64,000 nt of DNA from contig JADJRQ010000001.1 in the NCBI GenBank assembly GCA_016712175.1, positions 682,001 through 746,000 of the forward strand, in the 5' to 3' direction. The DNA comes from Solirubrobacterales bacterium. GTDB taxonomy: Bacteria > Actinomycetota > Thermoleophilia > Solirubrobacterales > 70-9. A program made the position numbers and the translations under genes. This document shows, piece by piece, positions 45,021 through 54,177 of the stretch. Under the pieces are notes generated by a model. It worked only from the letters and a program-made list of their open reading frames with translations. It was not told the DNA's origin and did not search any database. The first letter of the stretch is position 1. Each line of letters opens with the position of its first letter.

Positions 45021-46869
45021 GTCTCACCCGGACCACCTTGGTGGCGGAGTTCGGCCCGGCCCAGGCGCTGGTCGGCAGATGTTCGGGCAGCAACCCGTCA
45101 AAGTCCTCGGAGAAGGTGCCGGAGGCAGCGTAGGTCGCCCGGAGACGAAAGCCCAACCGCATGTGCCGGGATGCCTTTCCGATCGGCTTCAAGCCACCCC
45201 GCTTGATTCCGAACTTGAAACTGACCGGTCCGTTTTCTGGTGGATAAGTGCGGGCAGGGTAGTTCGCATTGGGGTCGAAACCGGAAGAGCCGGGGCGTAG
45301 CTTGATCGTGATGACCCTGCCCTTGAGCGACACCTTCGTTTCGGCCTCCCCGGCCCCGATCACCCTGGCATAGAGCTTGTTCCTGGCCTTGTCCCGCTTC
45401 AGTTTCAGTCGCTTCGGGAGCTTGATCCTGAGCGTGCGTTTGAGGAATGCCGGTGCGGTCGGAGCGGCGGCGAGCCTCACGTGCCCGCGGAATCCGGGTT
45501 TCCTGCCTCCGCCGCCGGCAACGGCGATCTTTGGCTTGATCCGGGGAGGTTTGACCCGGCATCGGTGCCAGGGAGTCGATACGCCAGGATCGAATGGCTC
45601 GGCTTCGCCGTAGGAACACTTGTTCTCCGGAACGAGCTTCGCCCCGCCGGTCCCGAAGCCCGGAACCGGCTTTCCCGAATCGGCATCGATCTTGGCGATC
45701 ACCCCGTAGGTCTTGTCCGAGCAGGTGGCGGTGCACTCACTGCCTTTGGCTTCACCGACCGAGACGAGCGTGTTGTCGGACGGCGAGTAGGTGATGTCGT
45801 TCGTATTCGTCTCTTTCGGCGCGAGTCGGGGTTTGTACCAGAAATCGGCGTCGCTCCTGCCCACGCTGAATCCAAAACTCTGGCCCCGGAACGGAGCCTC
45901 GGTGGTGGCGATGCCACCGCCCGGTGTTTCCGCAAACACTCCCGATCCGCCGAACCCGTAGTCATGGAAGAGGGCCTCCGACTTGCCATCCGGATCGAGG
46001 AAGTAGCCGACGTTTGAATAAAAGTAGACATTCGGATTGGTGACTCCGTAGAGATGTATTCCCCCGTCCGGACCGATCACCAGATCTCTCGACCCAGTGA
46101 AATCCCGAAAGACGTCTTCGGGTTCGAAGGGGCCCGTGAATCCGTTGCCGCCGGGACCAAAGCTCGGGTCGAGATCGCCGTTCGGCATGAGGCGCATCGC
46201 CGTCGGGCTGCGGCCGGTCCCATCGACCGCGACGATCCGACTCAGACGGTCGACGGCGAGCGCATCGGGAAAGATCATCCCTCCCGGATTCGGCTTCGCA
46301 ATCTGAACGGTGCCATCGCCCCCGAACGATTCATCGGGTGCTCCCCGGTTGGTGAATCGCGCCAGCCTGAAATCGCCCTTGTAGGTCCCGCCGGCAACGA
46401 CGATCCCGCCGACAGCGTCCAGCGCTATGGCAGTCATCCGCAAGCCCCCGAGGTACTCCGACGAGATCGATGAGACCGTGCCGTTGACTCCGAAACCGGA
46501 ATCCACCGACCCAGACGCGTCGAGTTTCATGAGGCTGCCGCCTGAAATGACGACCATCCCGGCTCCTGGTTCGTACAGAAGTCCGGCACTTTGGCCTTTG
46601 AGTGAGTCGAGCCGCAAAGCCCCGCCCTCGGCGAAATCCGTATCCGGCTCACCATCGGGCCGAAACTTCAGAATGAGGGGAGTGCCGGGATCGTGCCAAC
46701 CGTCCCCGCCGACTGCCCCCTGCGCCAGAATCGAACCGTCCGGAGTGACGAAGACCCGGCCCAGAGAACTGTCCGGGGAAAGATCGGCGGGCGACATGGC
46801 ATGGGCATTTCCGGCCATGCCCAACGTCATCAGAGCACCGAAGAGCAATGCCCGGAGAGCGGTGCTCAC
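44989..46869 (-). CDS. Exported delta-60 repeat protein, third of three
   Basis: 626 residues from GTG 46867-46869, which overlaps the preceding gene's TGA by four bases (GTGA). Signal peptide LLFGALMTLGMAGNAHA. Delta-60 repeats (about residues 20-430) carry IVVAGGTYKGDFRLARFTN, DESFGGDGTV and LDPSFGPGG; these predict a beta-propeller. Then a conserved CSYGEAE...WHRCRVKPPRI linker and a Lys/Arg-rich beta domain (TLRIKLPKRLKLKRDKARNK) ending KVVRVRPTGK. Likely secreted or wall-attached. Ligand unknown. Confidence 0.8.
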   Translation of the reverse strand: MSTALRALLFGALMTLGMAGNAHAMSPADLSPDSSLGRVFVTPDGSILAQGAVGGDGWHDPGTPLILKFRPDGEPDTDFAEGGALRLDSLKGQSAGLLYEPGAGMVVISGGSLMKLDASGSVDSGFGVNGTVSSISSEYLGGLRMTAIALDAVGGIVVAGGTYKGDFRLARFTNRGAPDESFGGDGTVQIAKPNPGGMIFPDALAVDRLSRIVAVDGTGRSPTAMRLMPNGDLDPSFGPGGNGFTGPFEPEDVFRDFTGSRDLVIGPDGGIHLYGVTNPNVYFYSNVGYFLDPDGKSEALFHDYGFGGSGVFAETPGGGIATTEAPFRGQSFGFSVGRSDADFWYKPRLAPKETNTNDITYSPSDNTLVSVGEAKGSECTATCSDKTYGVIAKIDADSGKPVPGFGTGGAKLVPENKCSYGEAEPFDPGVSTPWHRCRVKPPRIKPKIAVAGGGGRKPGFRGHVRLAAAPTAPAFLKRTLRIKLPKRLKLKRDKARNKLYARVIGAGEAETKVSLKGRVITIKLRPGSSGFDPNANYPARTYPPENGPVSFKFGIKRGGLKPIGKASRHMRLGFRLRATYAASGTFSEDFDGLLPEHLPTSAWAGPNSATKVVRVRPTGKVPRAGR

Positions 46870-48757
46870 CGCCTGACCCTGATTCTCTTCGTACTGCTGT
46901 TTCCTCCGAACCACCTCAGCAGGTGGGTGTCATTGCCTGCGCGGTTGACCGGCACGTAGGCGGCGCGGACTCCGATGCTCACCGGTTTGTGACGAAGCCT
47001 GCGGGGCTGAAGGCTCCCCGCCTGACCTTGAATCGGACTCGCAATGAGCCGTTCGGTGGTCCGGTATTGAAGATGCCTGTCGTGAATGCTTTGGGGACAT
47101 AGGCGATCGAGATCGTCTTTCGCTTGACCCTTACCTTCACCTCGTCCGGTCGGGTCGTGGGGTCGGTCGACTTGACGGTTGCGTTCACCTTGATCTTCGA
47201 GGCCGCCCTTCGGGTGGGCCGCAGGCGCTTGGGCAGCCGGAGCTTCACCCTCTGTCTCACGAACCGGGGCGCCTCGGGCGGATTTACCAGTTTCACCACT
47301 CCCGAAAGTGAAGGGCGCCGGGTGTTCACATGCCCCAGCCTGGCTTTGCCGGCGATCTTCGGGCGCTTGACCCGGCACCGTTTCCACGCCTGGGGCGGCT
47401 CGCCTGCACGCGGCGAGGCGTCACCGTACGGACATTCATTCGGCGGAACGATCGCCGTCCCGCCAGTCCCGAACCCGGGATCCGGCTCGCCAGTCGCGGC
47501 GTCAAGACGGACCACCGCCATGTACTTCCCAACGCGGTCCGGATTGTCAGGGGCCGAGCCACCTGCCAGGAGGAAGCCGTCGGCGTACGAGATCGACCTG
47601 ACCACACCGACGAAAGGAGACGGCGTGAAGACTTTTTCGAAGCCGCCCGGACCGTCCAGAAACTGCTTGAAGACGTTGAAGGATGTTTCCTGGAACCGGC
47701 CAGGGGCCGAAGTCGAAACGAGGCCGCCGTCAGGCGTTTCCACAAAGACCCCGGAGCCGTTGGCAAACTTTCCCGGGCTGTACTGGTCGATCACCCGTGG
47801 CGAAGTGGGGAGTTGGATGCCGTCAGGGTCGAGCTCCCAGAGGATGTTCCCGGTGCAGTAGGTCAGGCACTGGTAGACGCCATAGAGGCGAACGCTCCCG
47901 TCGGCATCGGCGAAAAGCGTGAGCGGGCCGTCAAAGGACGGCGGGGAATCTGCCGAAGTTGTCGTCCTGGCGACGCCGTTGTTGTCGGTTCCGTAGTTCG
48001 GATCGGGTGTGCTATCTGGAAGGAGCCGGATGGTTGCAATCGGATTCGCGACGCCAAGGTCCGCCGCGATGCCGATCCGGTTCTGACCGTCAAGGGCGCT
48101 GTCCTTCATGCGGAAGAAGGCAGGGTCCCCGACGACCGGTGGATTGACAACTCCGTCGCCACCGAAAGCCGGATCCGGAGCGCCGTCCGGTTCGAACCTC
48201 GCGACCACTGGACCGAGCGGCGAAAGGATGAGCCTCGGATCACGCGCTGCCACGACGATCTTGCCGTCCTCCTGAACGGCAGCAGCGGTGATCTGCCGAT
48301 TGCCGAAGGTGTCGGTTCCTGTGAACGGGACCCGGCCCGCCTGACCGAATGAAGGATCGAACGATCCGTCGGGGAGCAATTTGGTCAACCCGGTGTCGGT
48401 GACGAGCACGGCCTCCCCGGAGCCGGCGGCAAGGAGTTCGACGAAACCCCCTTGGTCCGCAGCAAGGTTGAGAATGCCGTGGTCGGCGAAGTTCCGGTCT
48501 GAAGAGCCGTCAGCCTTGAGCTGTGCCAGATAGATGTGGTCGACCGCTTCGGGATTGGTCGATCCCGAGCAGAGGTTCGCGTTGCCCGCCGAAGCCGCGA
48601 TCAGGATCGAGCCGTCGCCCTTGGTCAAGCTCTGCTCGTACCGGCTGCACGGGACGGGACTTTCCGCCGGCTTTGCCATCGCGGCGCCGGCAAGGCCGCT
48701 TGAGACGAAAAGCAGGATCAGCGTAGAGCTGCCGATTGCCCGCCTGGTGAAACTCAT
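46866..48757 (-). CDS. Exported delta-60 repeat protein, second of three, frameshifted near its end
   Basis: About 630 residues from ATG 48755-48757, which overlaps the previous gene's stop by four bases (ATGA). Signal peptide STLILLFVSSGLAGAAMA. Repeats include LLPDGSFDPSFGQAGRV and APDPAFGGDGVV. The linker is NECPYGDAS...WKRCRVKRPKI and the tail QRVKLRLPKRLRPTRRAASK. The long frame stops at 46979 after GAFSPAGFVTNR. A shift there gives HKPVSIGVRAAYVPVN to TKRIRVRR, matching the paralogues' ends, with a TGA at 46866-46868 overlapping the next GTG. I therefore extend the gene past the apparent stop. Confidence 0.77.
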
Positions 48758-50600
48758 CGAGCACGACCTTTCCCGGCAGGACGGACACGAAGGGTCTTAC
48801 GGGTGCTGTTCGGGGCGTACCAGCGGGACGAACTCCGGGGGTCACTGCTTGTCGGGAAGTGGGCTCCCTTGAATTTGAACCTGAGTCGCGTCCGTCGCGC
48901 GCGCTTGCCGATCGGCTTGAGAGCCCCTGGACGCAGGCCGAACTTGAACTTCAGGTGAGCGTTGACCGGTGCCTCTCCCTGGAAGGGGTCGAAGTGTCTG
49001 TTGACGGGGCTGTACTTCATGCTCAGCTTCCGGTCTTTCACGCGAAAAGTGACGGGGATCTCACCTCCCGGCACTTCTGCGTAAGCCTTTTTCTTCGCTC
49101 GTTTCGTCAACCTTAGTCGTGAAGGAAGCTTCACCGAAAGCCTGCGACCGATGAAGTACAACTCCGGATCCGCCCCTGAAGCCGGACGGTCCCGGCCAGA
49201 ACGGGTCGCCGGCCCCTGATGTGGCCAAATTTCACTTTCGCCCTGACCTTCGGCGGCTTCACGCGACAGCGGTTCCAGTTCGTGCCGGTCAGGTGCGGGG
49301 CAGCGGCGTCGATCCCGTAACGACACTCATTGCCGGGGACGAGGACCGCTCCGCCTGAGCCAAAATCCGGATCCGGCTGGAAGGTGGACCCGTCGAGCTT
49401 GACCGCCACCAGCAGGGTTTCGGCCCGGCCACAACCGAAACAGGGCGTGAAGGCCCGCCCGGTTGCGATGAACGAATTGTCGTTCGGTGAGTAGTCGATT
49501 CCGGAGACCGCAGAGTCCCCGGGAGTCAACGAGAAATTCGCTCCGGATCCAGCTACGTTGAAGTTCGGCCGAGACCCCCGGCCCGGCTCGCCCGAGTAAG
49601 TGACCTGGCCCGTTCCGTTTTCGGCGTACGAGTAGCTGTAAGCGTTGAACCGTTGCGGATACCCGGGAACCGGGATTCCGTCCTGGTCCAGGACCGCGAC
49701 GGATCCCAGGATGTAGATCACGGTGTAGCCAGATCCGTATATGCGAATTTGACCATCAGTCTCGACGAAGACACTGTCGACGCCGTTTGAGCCGCCCGCT
49801 GAAGTAACGGCGTAGCCATCTGCGTTCCCTCCGAATGCCGTATCGGGGCTACCGTCAGAATCGAAGCGCAGAGCGGCAGCCTGGTCGAATCCGGCATTTC
49901 CGGCAACGACGATCCGGCCGGAAGCATCGAATGCCAGCGAAACGATTCCTTCGAAGTCGGCTCCCCCGGGAGCAGTGACCTCGGCCACCCCGTCACCGGA
50001 AAAGCCGTTGTCGATTTCTCCGTCTGCCGTGAACCGGGTCAACCGCTGGCCGCTCGCAACCACGATCTTGCCATCCGGTTGAAGACCGGCGGCCGAGATC
50101 CCGATCTGGTTGTGGAACTTGTCCAGGTAATCACTGTCGACGTTGGGGACGATCCCGTCACCGCTGAATGCCGGATCGAGAGAGCCGTCGTCCTTGATCT
50201 TGAGGATGTCCTGGGTGGTGATGAGGATCGCCTCTCCGTCACCCGTGTCCAGGAGTTCGATCGCCCCGCCACGGTCTTCGAAAACCCTTGCCCCGCCATT
50301 CCAGAAACCCTCATCGACGGAGCCATCGGGCTTCAATTGGACGAGCATCGGGTGCGGCGCGCCTTCGAAGTCGGAAAACGGGTAGCAGCCTGAGTCATCA
50401 GCTCCAGCGGTGAGAACCGACCCGTCTGGCTTGACGATCGCCTGGCCCAGCGACTTGCAGGCACTCAGCTGGTCGGGCGTCGTGGCGCGGGCGGTTCCCG
50501 ACAGTCCCAAGAGTACGAACAGGCCGACGAGCATTGTCCAGCGAGCAAAACCCGTGAAATCAATCGACCTATCGGCTAATCCCTTGCGAACGAAACTCAT
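48754..50600 (-). CDS. Exported delta-60 repeat protein, first of three, frameshifted near 49170
   Basis: About 615 residues from ATG 50598-50600 (MSFVRKGLADRSIDF). Signal segment MLVGLFVLLGLSGTARA. Repeats: LKPDGSVDEGFWNGGARV, SLDPAFSGDGIV and SPDTAFGGNADG. Linker NECRYGIDA...WNRCRVKPPKV, then after a frame change near 49170 the basic domain RRLSVKLPSRLRLTKRAKKK and the end KTLRVRPAGKGRAR. The same MSF start as the second paralogue suggests recent duplication. It heads a leftward three-gene operon with 4-base stop/start overlaps throughout. Confidence 0.77.
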
Positions 50601-50810
50601 GACTGGTGACACCCCACTTCTCGAACCATTCCTCCAGGTTGGTTGCTTCAGCAAAAACCCGGTTCCGCTCGTGAAGTTGCGCTCAGTGAGCGCATCGAAT
50701 CGGGTCTCGCGGGTTTTCTAACAACAGTTCTCCCCCCACGCCCTACAATCGATCGGGCTACTGGGGATCTTTCGTTGAAACGAACCCGTCACAGGGAACA
50801 AGGGGATTTG

Positions 50811-52322
50811 ATGTTGAACCGTCTTACCGTCGCAACCGTCTGCGCGCTGCTCGTTGGCCTCTTTGCCGTCAGCACCGCTTCCGCCGCGCCTGACCGGCCG
50901 GCCACGCCTCCGCCGACCGACTACTGGCAGAAGCTGGGCTTTCTCAACATGGCTCACCAGGGTGGTGAGCTCGAAGCTCCCGGCAACACTCTCTATGCCT
51001 TCAAGACGGCGATGAAGTACCGCGGCGCCGACACCCTGGAGATGGACGGATACGTCACTGCAGACGATGTATTCGTGGTCACCCACGACATGCGACCAGC
51101 CGGGACGTCTGACGCCCCGAACGACGCCAGCCATGAGATCCGCGATCTCACCCTCGACGAACTCAGGGCATACGACTTCGGTTACAAATTCAGCCCGGGC
51201 AAGGGTCACTACAACTACGACGCCGCCGACCCGCATCCGTACCGGGGCATCGCCACCGGTGCCGAGGAGCCGCCGACCGGCTACAGCGCCAGCGACTTCC
51301 AGATCGCCACCTTCGAACAGGTGCTCGCGGCTTTCCCCGACACTCCGATCAACATCGACATGAAGAGCTTCTCCGGGGATCCGTCGGTGACCCTGGCCGC
51401 GGCGGACGCGCTCGCCAAGATCATGAACAACCACCCGGAGCGCAGCGAAGATGTCATCGTCGCTTCGTTTTCCCAGGCCTCGATGGAGAAGTTCCACGAG
51501 CTGGCGCCGAGCCACAAAGCGCTTTCCGGCAGCCTTGACGCCACCGTGAGCTACGTCACGGGGAACCCGCTGGTACCGACCCCGGTGGCCGTCCAGCCGC
51601 CCGACATCTTCAATTTTGGCGGAAACGATGTCCGTACCATTCCCATCCTGAAGCCGGGCGCCGACTACGACGGCTTCGCGATTCACGTCTGGGGTTCAGA
51701 CTCGGATCCGGCCCAGGAGTCGGACTCGTTCTACGCCAAGCTCATCGAAGAAGGAGCCGATGGCTTCTTCACCCAGGAGCCGAGCAAGCTCCACCAGTAC
51801 CTCTGCGAAGCCGGCATCGCCCGCCCCGACGGCAGCCCCCGCTGCTCGTCGCAGGTCTGTCCCGAGGGTCAGGAAGGCATCGCTCCGGAAAGCTGCAAGG
51901 ACATCCCGGTCGAGGCATGTCCGCCGGACACGACCGGCACCCGGCCTTTCTGTGCCCCGGTGGTAACCCCACCGCCGCCGAAGGCCGAAGTGAAGAAGCT
52001 CTCCTTCGCCAAAGTGAAAGGCAAGACCAAGGCTGGCAAGAAGCGCAAGCTCAAGCTGAAGATCAGGGCGACCGAGGGCAGCGCGAACTGGGTCAAGGTG
52101 AGGCTCAAGTCGTCAAACCGCCGTAAGGTCAAGGTTCGGAAGTACGTCAAGGCCAAGCTGAAGCCGGGGAAGACCGTGAAGAAGGTCATCACGCTCAGGT
52201 CCACGAGGAAGGCCAAAGGCAAAGTGAAGATCACGGCCTCGAGCGGATCGGCCAAAGCATCGGCGAACCCGCTCTACAAAGCCAAGGGACAGAGCGGCTC
52301 GAACCCGATCCACAACGGTTGA
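50811..52322 (+). CDS. Exported glycerophosphodiester phosphodiesterase with basic C-terminal domain
   Basis: 503 residues from ATG 50811, with AGGGG upstream. Signal peptide VATVCALLVGLFAVSTASAA. GDPD TIM-barrel start FLNMAHQGGELEAPGNTLYAF: the usual HRG...ENT appears as HQG...GNT, so an Arg and a metal-ligand Glu differ from the classical motif. TLEMDGYVTADDVFVVTHD supplies the ExD and His motifs, followed by INIDMKSFSGDPS and DGFFTQEPSKLHQYL. After a Cys-rich linker comes a Lys-rich domain (KLSFAKVKGKTKAGKKRKLK) like those of its exported neighbours. Would hydrolyse glycerophosphodiesters outside the membrane. Confidence 0.84.
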   Translation: MLNRLTVATVCALLVGLFAVSTASAAPDRPATPPPTDYWQKLGFLNMAHQGGELEAPGNTLYAFKTAMKYRGADTLEMDGYVTADDVFVVTHDMRPAGTSDAPNDASHEIRDLTLDELRAYDFGYKFSPGKGHYNYDAADPHPYRGIATGAEEPPTGYSASDFQIATFEQVLAAFPDTPINIDMKSFSGDPSVTLAAADALAKIMNNHPERSEDVIVASFSQASMEKFHELAPSHKALSGSLDATVSYVTGNPLVPTPVAVQPPDIFNFGGNDVRTIPILKPGADYDGFAIHVWGSDSDPAQESDSFYAKLIEEGADGFFTQEPSKLHQYLCEAGIARPDGSPRCSSQVCPEGQEGIAPESCKDIPVEACPPDTTGTRPFCAPVVTPPPPKAEVKKLSFAKVKGKTKAGKKRKLKLKIRATEGSANWVKVRLKSSNRRKVKVRKYVKAKLKPGKTVKKVITLRSTRKAKGKVKITASSGSAKASANPLYKAKGQSGSNPIHNG

Positions 52323-52349
52323 CCAAGCGACACAATTGAATCTCCAAAG

Positions 52350-52376
52350 GCGTCCGGGAAACCGGGCGCTCTTTTT
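52350..52376 (+). terminator. Rho-independent terminator
   Basis: GCGTCCGG-GAAA-CCGGGCGC forms an 8-bp stem (one G-T pair) with a GNRA-type loop, followed by TCTTTTT. It lies 28 bases after the glycerophosphodiesterase stop and abuts the convergent SDR stop. Confidence 0.85.
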
Positions 52377-53238
52377 CAGGCCTTTGTTCCCTGGCGCTCG
52401 CGGGTCAGTTGCTCGGCGTCGTGGACGATGCTCTTCAGGCGCCCGTCGTTCGCAAACCTGCGGTCCATCAGCGGGCCGAGCAAACCTCGGAGATAGAAGA
52501 AAGCGGCGTACTCGGTCGGGACGATCACCCTTGGCGCCCGGCCTTCGATTCCCACCACCACGGCCTCACCGGTCGTGGCCGCCGGGATCTGCCGGGTCAT
52601 GAACCTCGGCGCCAGCTTTCTCATCCGGGTGACGATCGGATCGGTGAAGGCCCCGGTAACCATCCGGTGGTGATGAAGCCGAAGTAACAGACGGTGGCGC
52701 TGGCACCCAGTGGAATCAGCTCGGGACGAAGAGAACGGCCGAGCGCTTCGACTCCGGCCTTGGCGGTGGCATAGGAACTGCTCATGGCCCCATTCATGAA
52801 GGCGTACGACGATGAGACCAGGATGAATTGGCCGCCGTTGGCAACCACCTCTGACATGCCCGCGCGAACCGTATGCCAGACGCCGTAAAGGTTCACCTGG
52901 ACCACCCGTTCCCATTCATCCGGGTCGATGCCCCGGGCGGTCGTCACCTCCGGGGCGATGCCGGCGTTGGCGACAACCACGTCGATCCGGCCAAAGTGTT
53001 CGATCGTCCGCTCGAATGCAGCCTCGACCTGGGCCCGGTCCGAGACGTCGGCTCCATAGCCCATCGCGTCCCCGTTGATCGTGATCGCAGTTTCCGCGGC
53101 GACGTCCTCGTCGAGGTCGATGATGGCGATCTTCGCCCCGCGAGCCGCCGCGGAGTTGGCGATCGCCAGGCCGATCCCCCGGGCCCCACCTGTGATCAGG
53201 ACCACCTTGCCACGAAGGTCGTAAACCACGTCAGCCAT
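52376..53238 (-). CDS. Short-chain dehydrogenase/reductase, frameshifted
   Basis: About 287 residues from ATG 53236-53238. Classical SDR: cofactor loop VVLITGGARGIGLAIANSAA, ANAGIAPEV (NAG), catalytic Ser in ILVSSSYAFMNG and the YxxxK in SSYATAKAGVEALG. Near 52650 the frame breaks after FGFITTGW; the other frame continues RMVTGAFTDPIVTRMRKLAP to a TGA near 52376, matching the C-terminus of its neighbour (FFYLRGLLGPLMDRRFAND). NAD preference is suggested by the Asp after strand 2 (AIIDLDED). It overlaps its paralogue by eight bases. Confidence 0.84.
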
Positions 53239-54079
53239 TCGGGATGTCCCGTTCTTCGAACTGATGGACGAAGTCAGCCACTTTCGGATCGGTGTCGAGG
53301 CGGCGGTCGGAGAGCGGGCCAAGCAACCCGCGCAAATAGAAGACCGGCTTCCAGCGAGCCGGTTCGATCACCCGGGAGGCGCGGGACTCGATCCCTTTGA
53401 CCAGCGCGGCCGCGGCCTGCTCGACTGAAATCAGCTTGGTCAGGAAGTCGGGAGCAACATGCTTTCTGAACTGGTCGGCCAGGTCGTTGTCGAACACCTC
53501 GGTGACCAGACCGGTCTTGACGTAACCGAAGTAGGCGATGGTCACGCCGGCTCCCAGCGGCGCTAGTTCCGAACGAAGCCCCCGGCCGAGCGCCTCGACC
53601 GCGGATTTCGAGACCGCGTAGGAACTGTTCATCATGCCGTTCGCATGAGCGGCGTTGGACGAAATGATCACCATCTGCCCGTTGTTCTCGATCACCTGCT
53701 CCAGCCCGGCCCGAACTGTGCGCCAGACTCCGAGCACGTTGACGTCCACCACACGCTCCCAGTCCGCCTCCGAGATCGCGCGGTTGGTCGTCTTCGGCGG
53801 GGTGATTCCTGCGTTGGCGATGACTACATCGACCCGACCGAGCTCAGCCCGGGCCCGCTCGACCGCCGCTTCGATCTGCGGTGCATCCACCACATTGGCA
53901 CCGATGCCGATCGCCCGCGGGCCGATCGAAGCCGCCGCTTTCGCAGCTTCACTTTCGTCGAGATCGACCAGAGCCACCGCCGCACCGCGCCGGTAAACGA
54001 TCTGGCCCGTCTCGAAACCGATCCCCTGGGCACCACCAGTGATCAGAACGACTTTGCCAGCAAGGTCATACCTGGACAT
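53231..54079 (-). CDS. Short-chain dehydrogenase/reductase, paralogue of the next gene
   Basis: 282 residues. VVLITGGAQGIGFETGQIVY, LVDLDESE (acidic, NAD-type), ANAGITPPK, catalytic Ser in VIISSNAAHANG and YxxxK in SSYAVSKSAVEALG. The C-terminal FYLRGLLGPLSDRRLDTD is shared with the following SDR, so the pair arose by tandem duplication and may form hetero-oligomers or act on related substrates. Divergent from ileS with 98 bases between. Substrate unknown. Confidence 0.88.
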   Translation of the reverse strand: MSRYDLAGKVVLITGGAQGIGFETGQIVYRRGAAVALVDLDESEAAKAAASIGPRAIGIGANVVDAPQIEAAVERARAELGRVDVVIANAGITPPKTTNRAISEADWERVVDVNVLGVWRTVRAGLEQVIENNGQMVIISSNAAHANGMMNSSYAVSKSAVEALGRGLRSELAPLGAGVTIAYFGYVKTGLVTEVFDNDLADQFRKHVAPDFLTKLISVEQAAAALVKGIESRASRVIEPARWKPVFYLRGLLGPLSDRRLDTDPKVADFVHQFEERDIPNG

Positions 54080-54177
54080 GGCCCGATGGTACGGATTTCA
54101 GCGCCCGGTGGGAGAACGCGGCCGTGACGAAGCACCCGAGGGAACACCCACCCGTCCCCCGATAGCATCATCGTTTC

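Noticed and set aside
54080..54177. T-box riboswitch before ileS
   Set aside because: The region is only 98 bases and lacks specifier-stem or T-box sequence.
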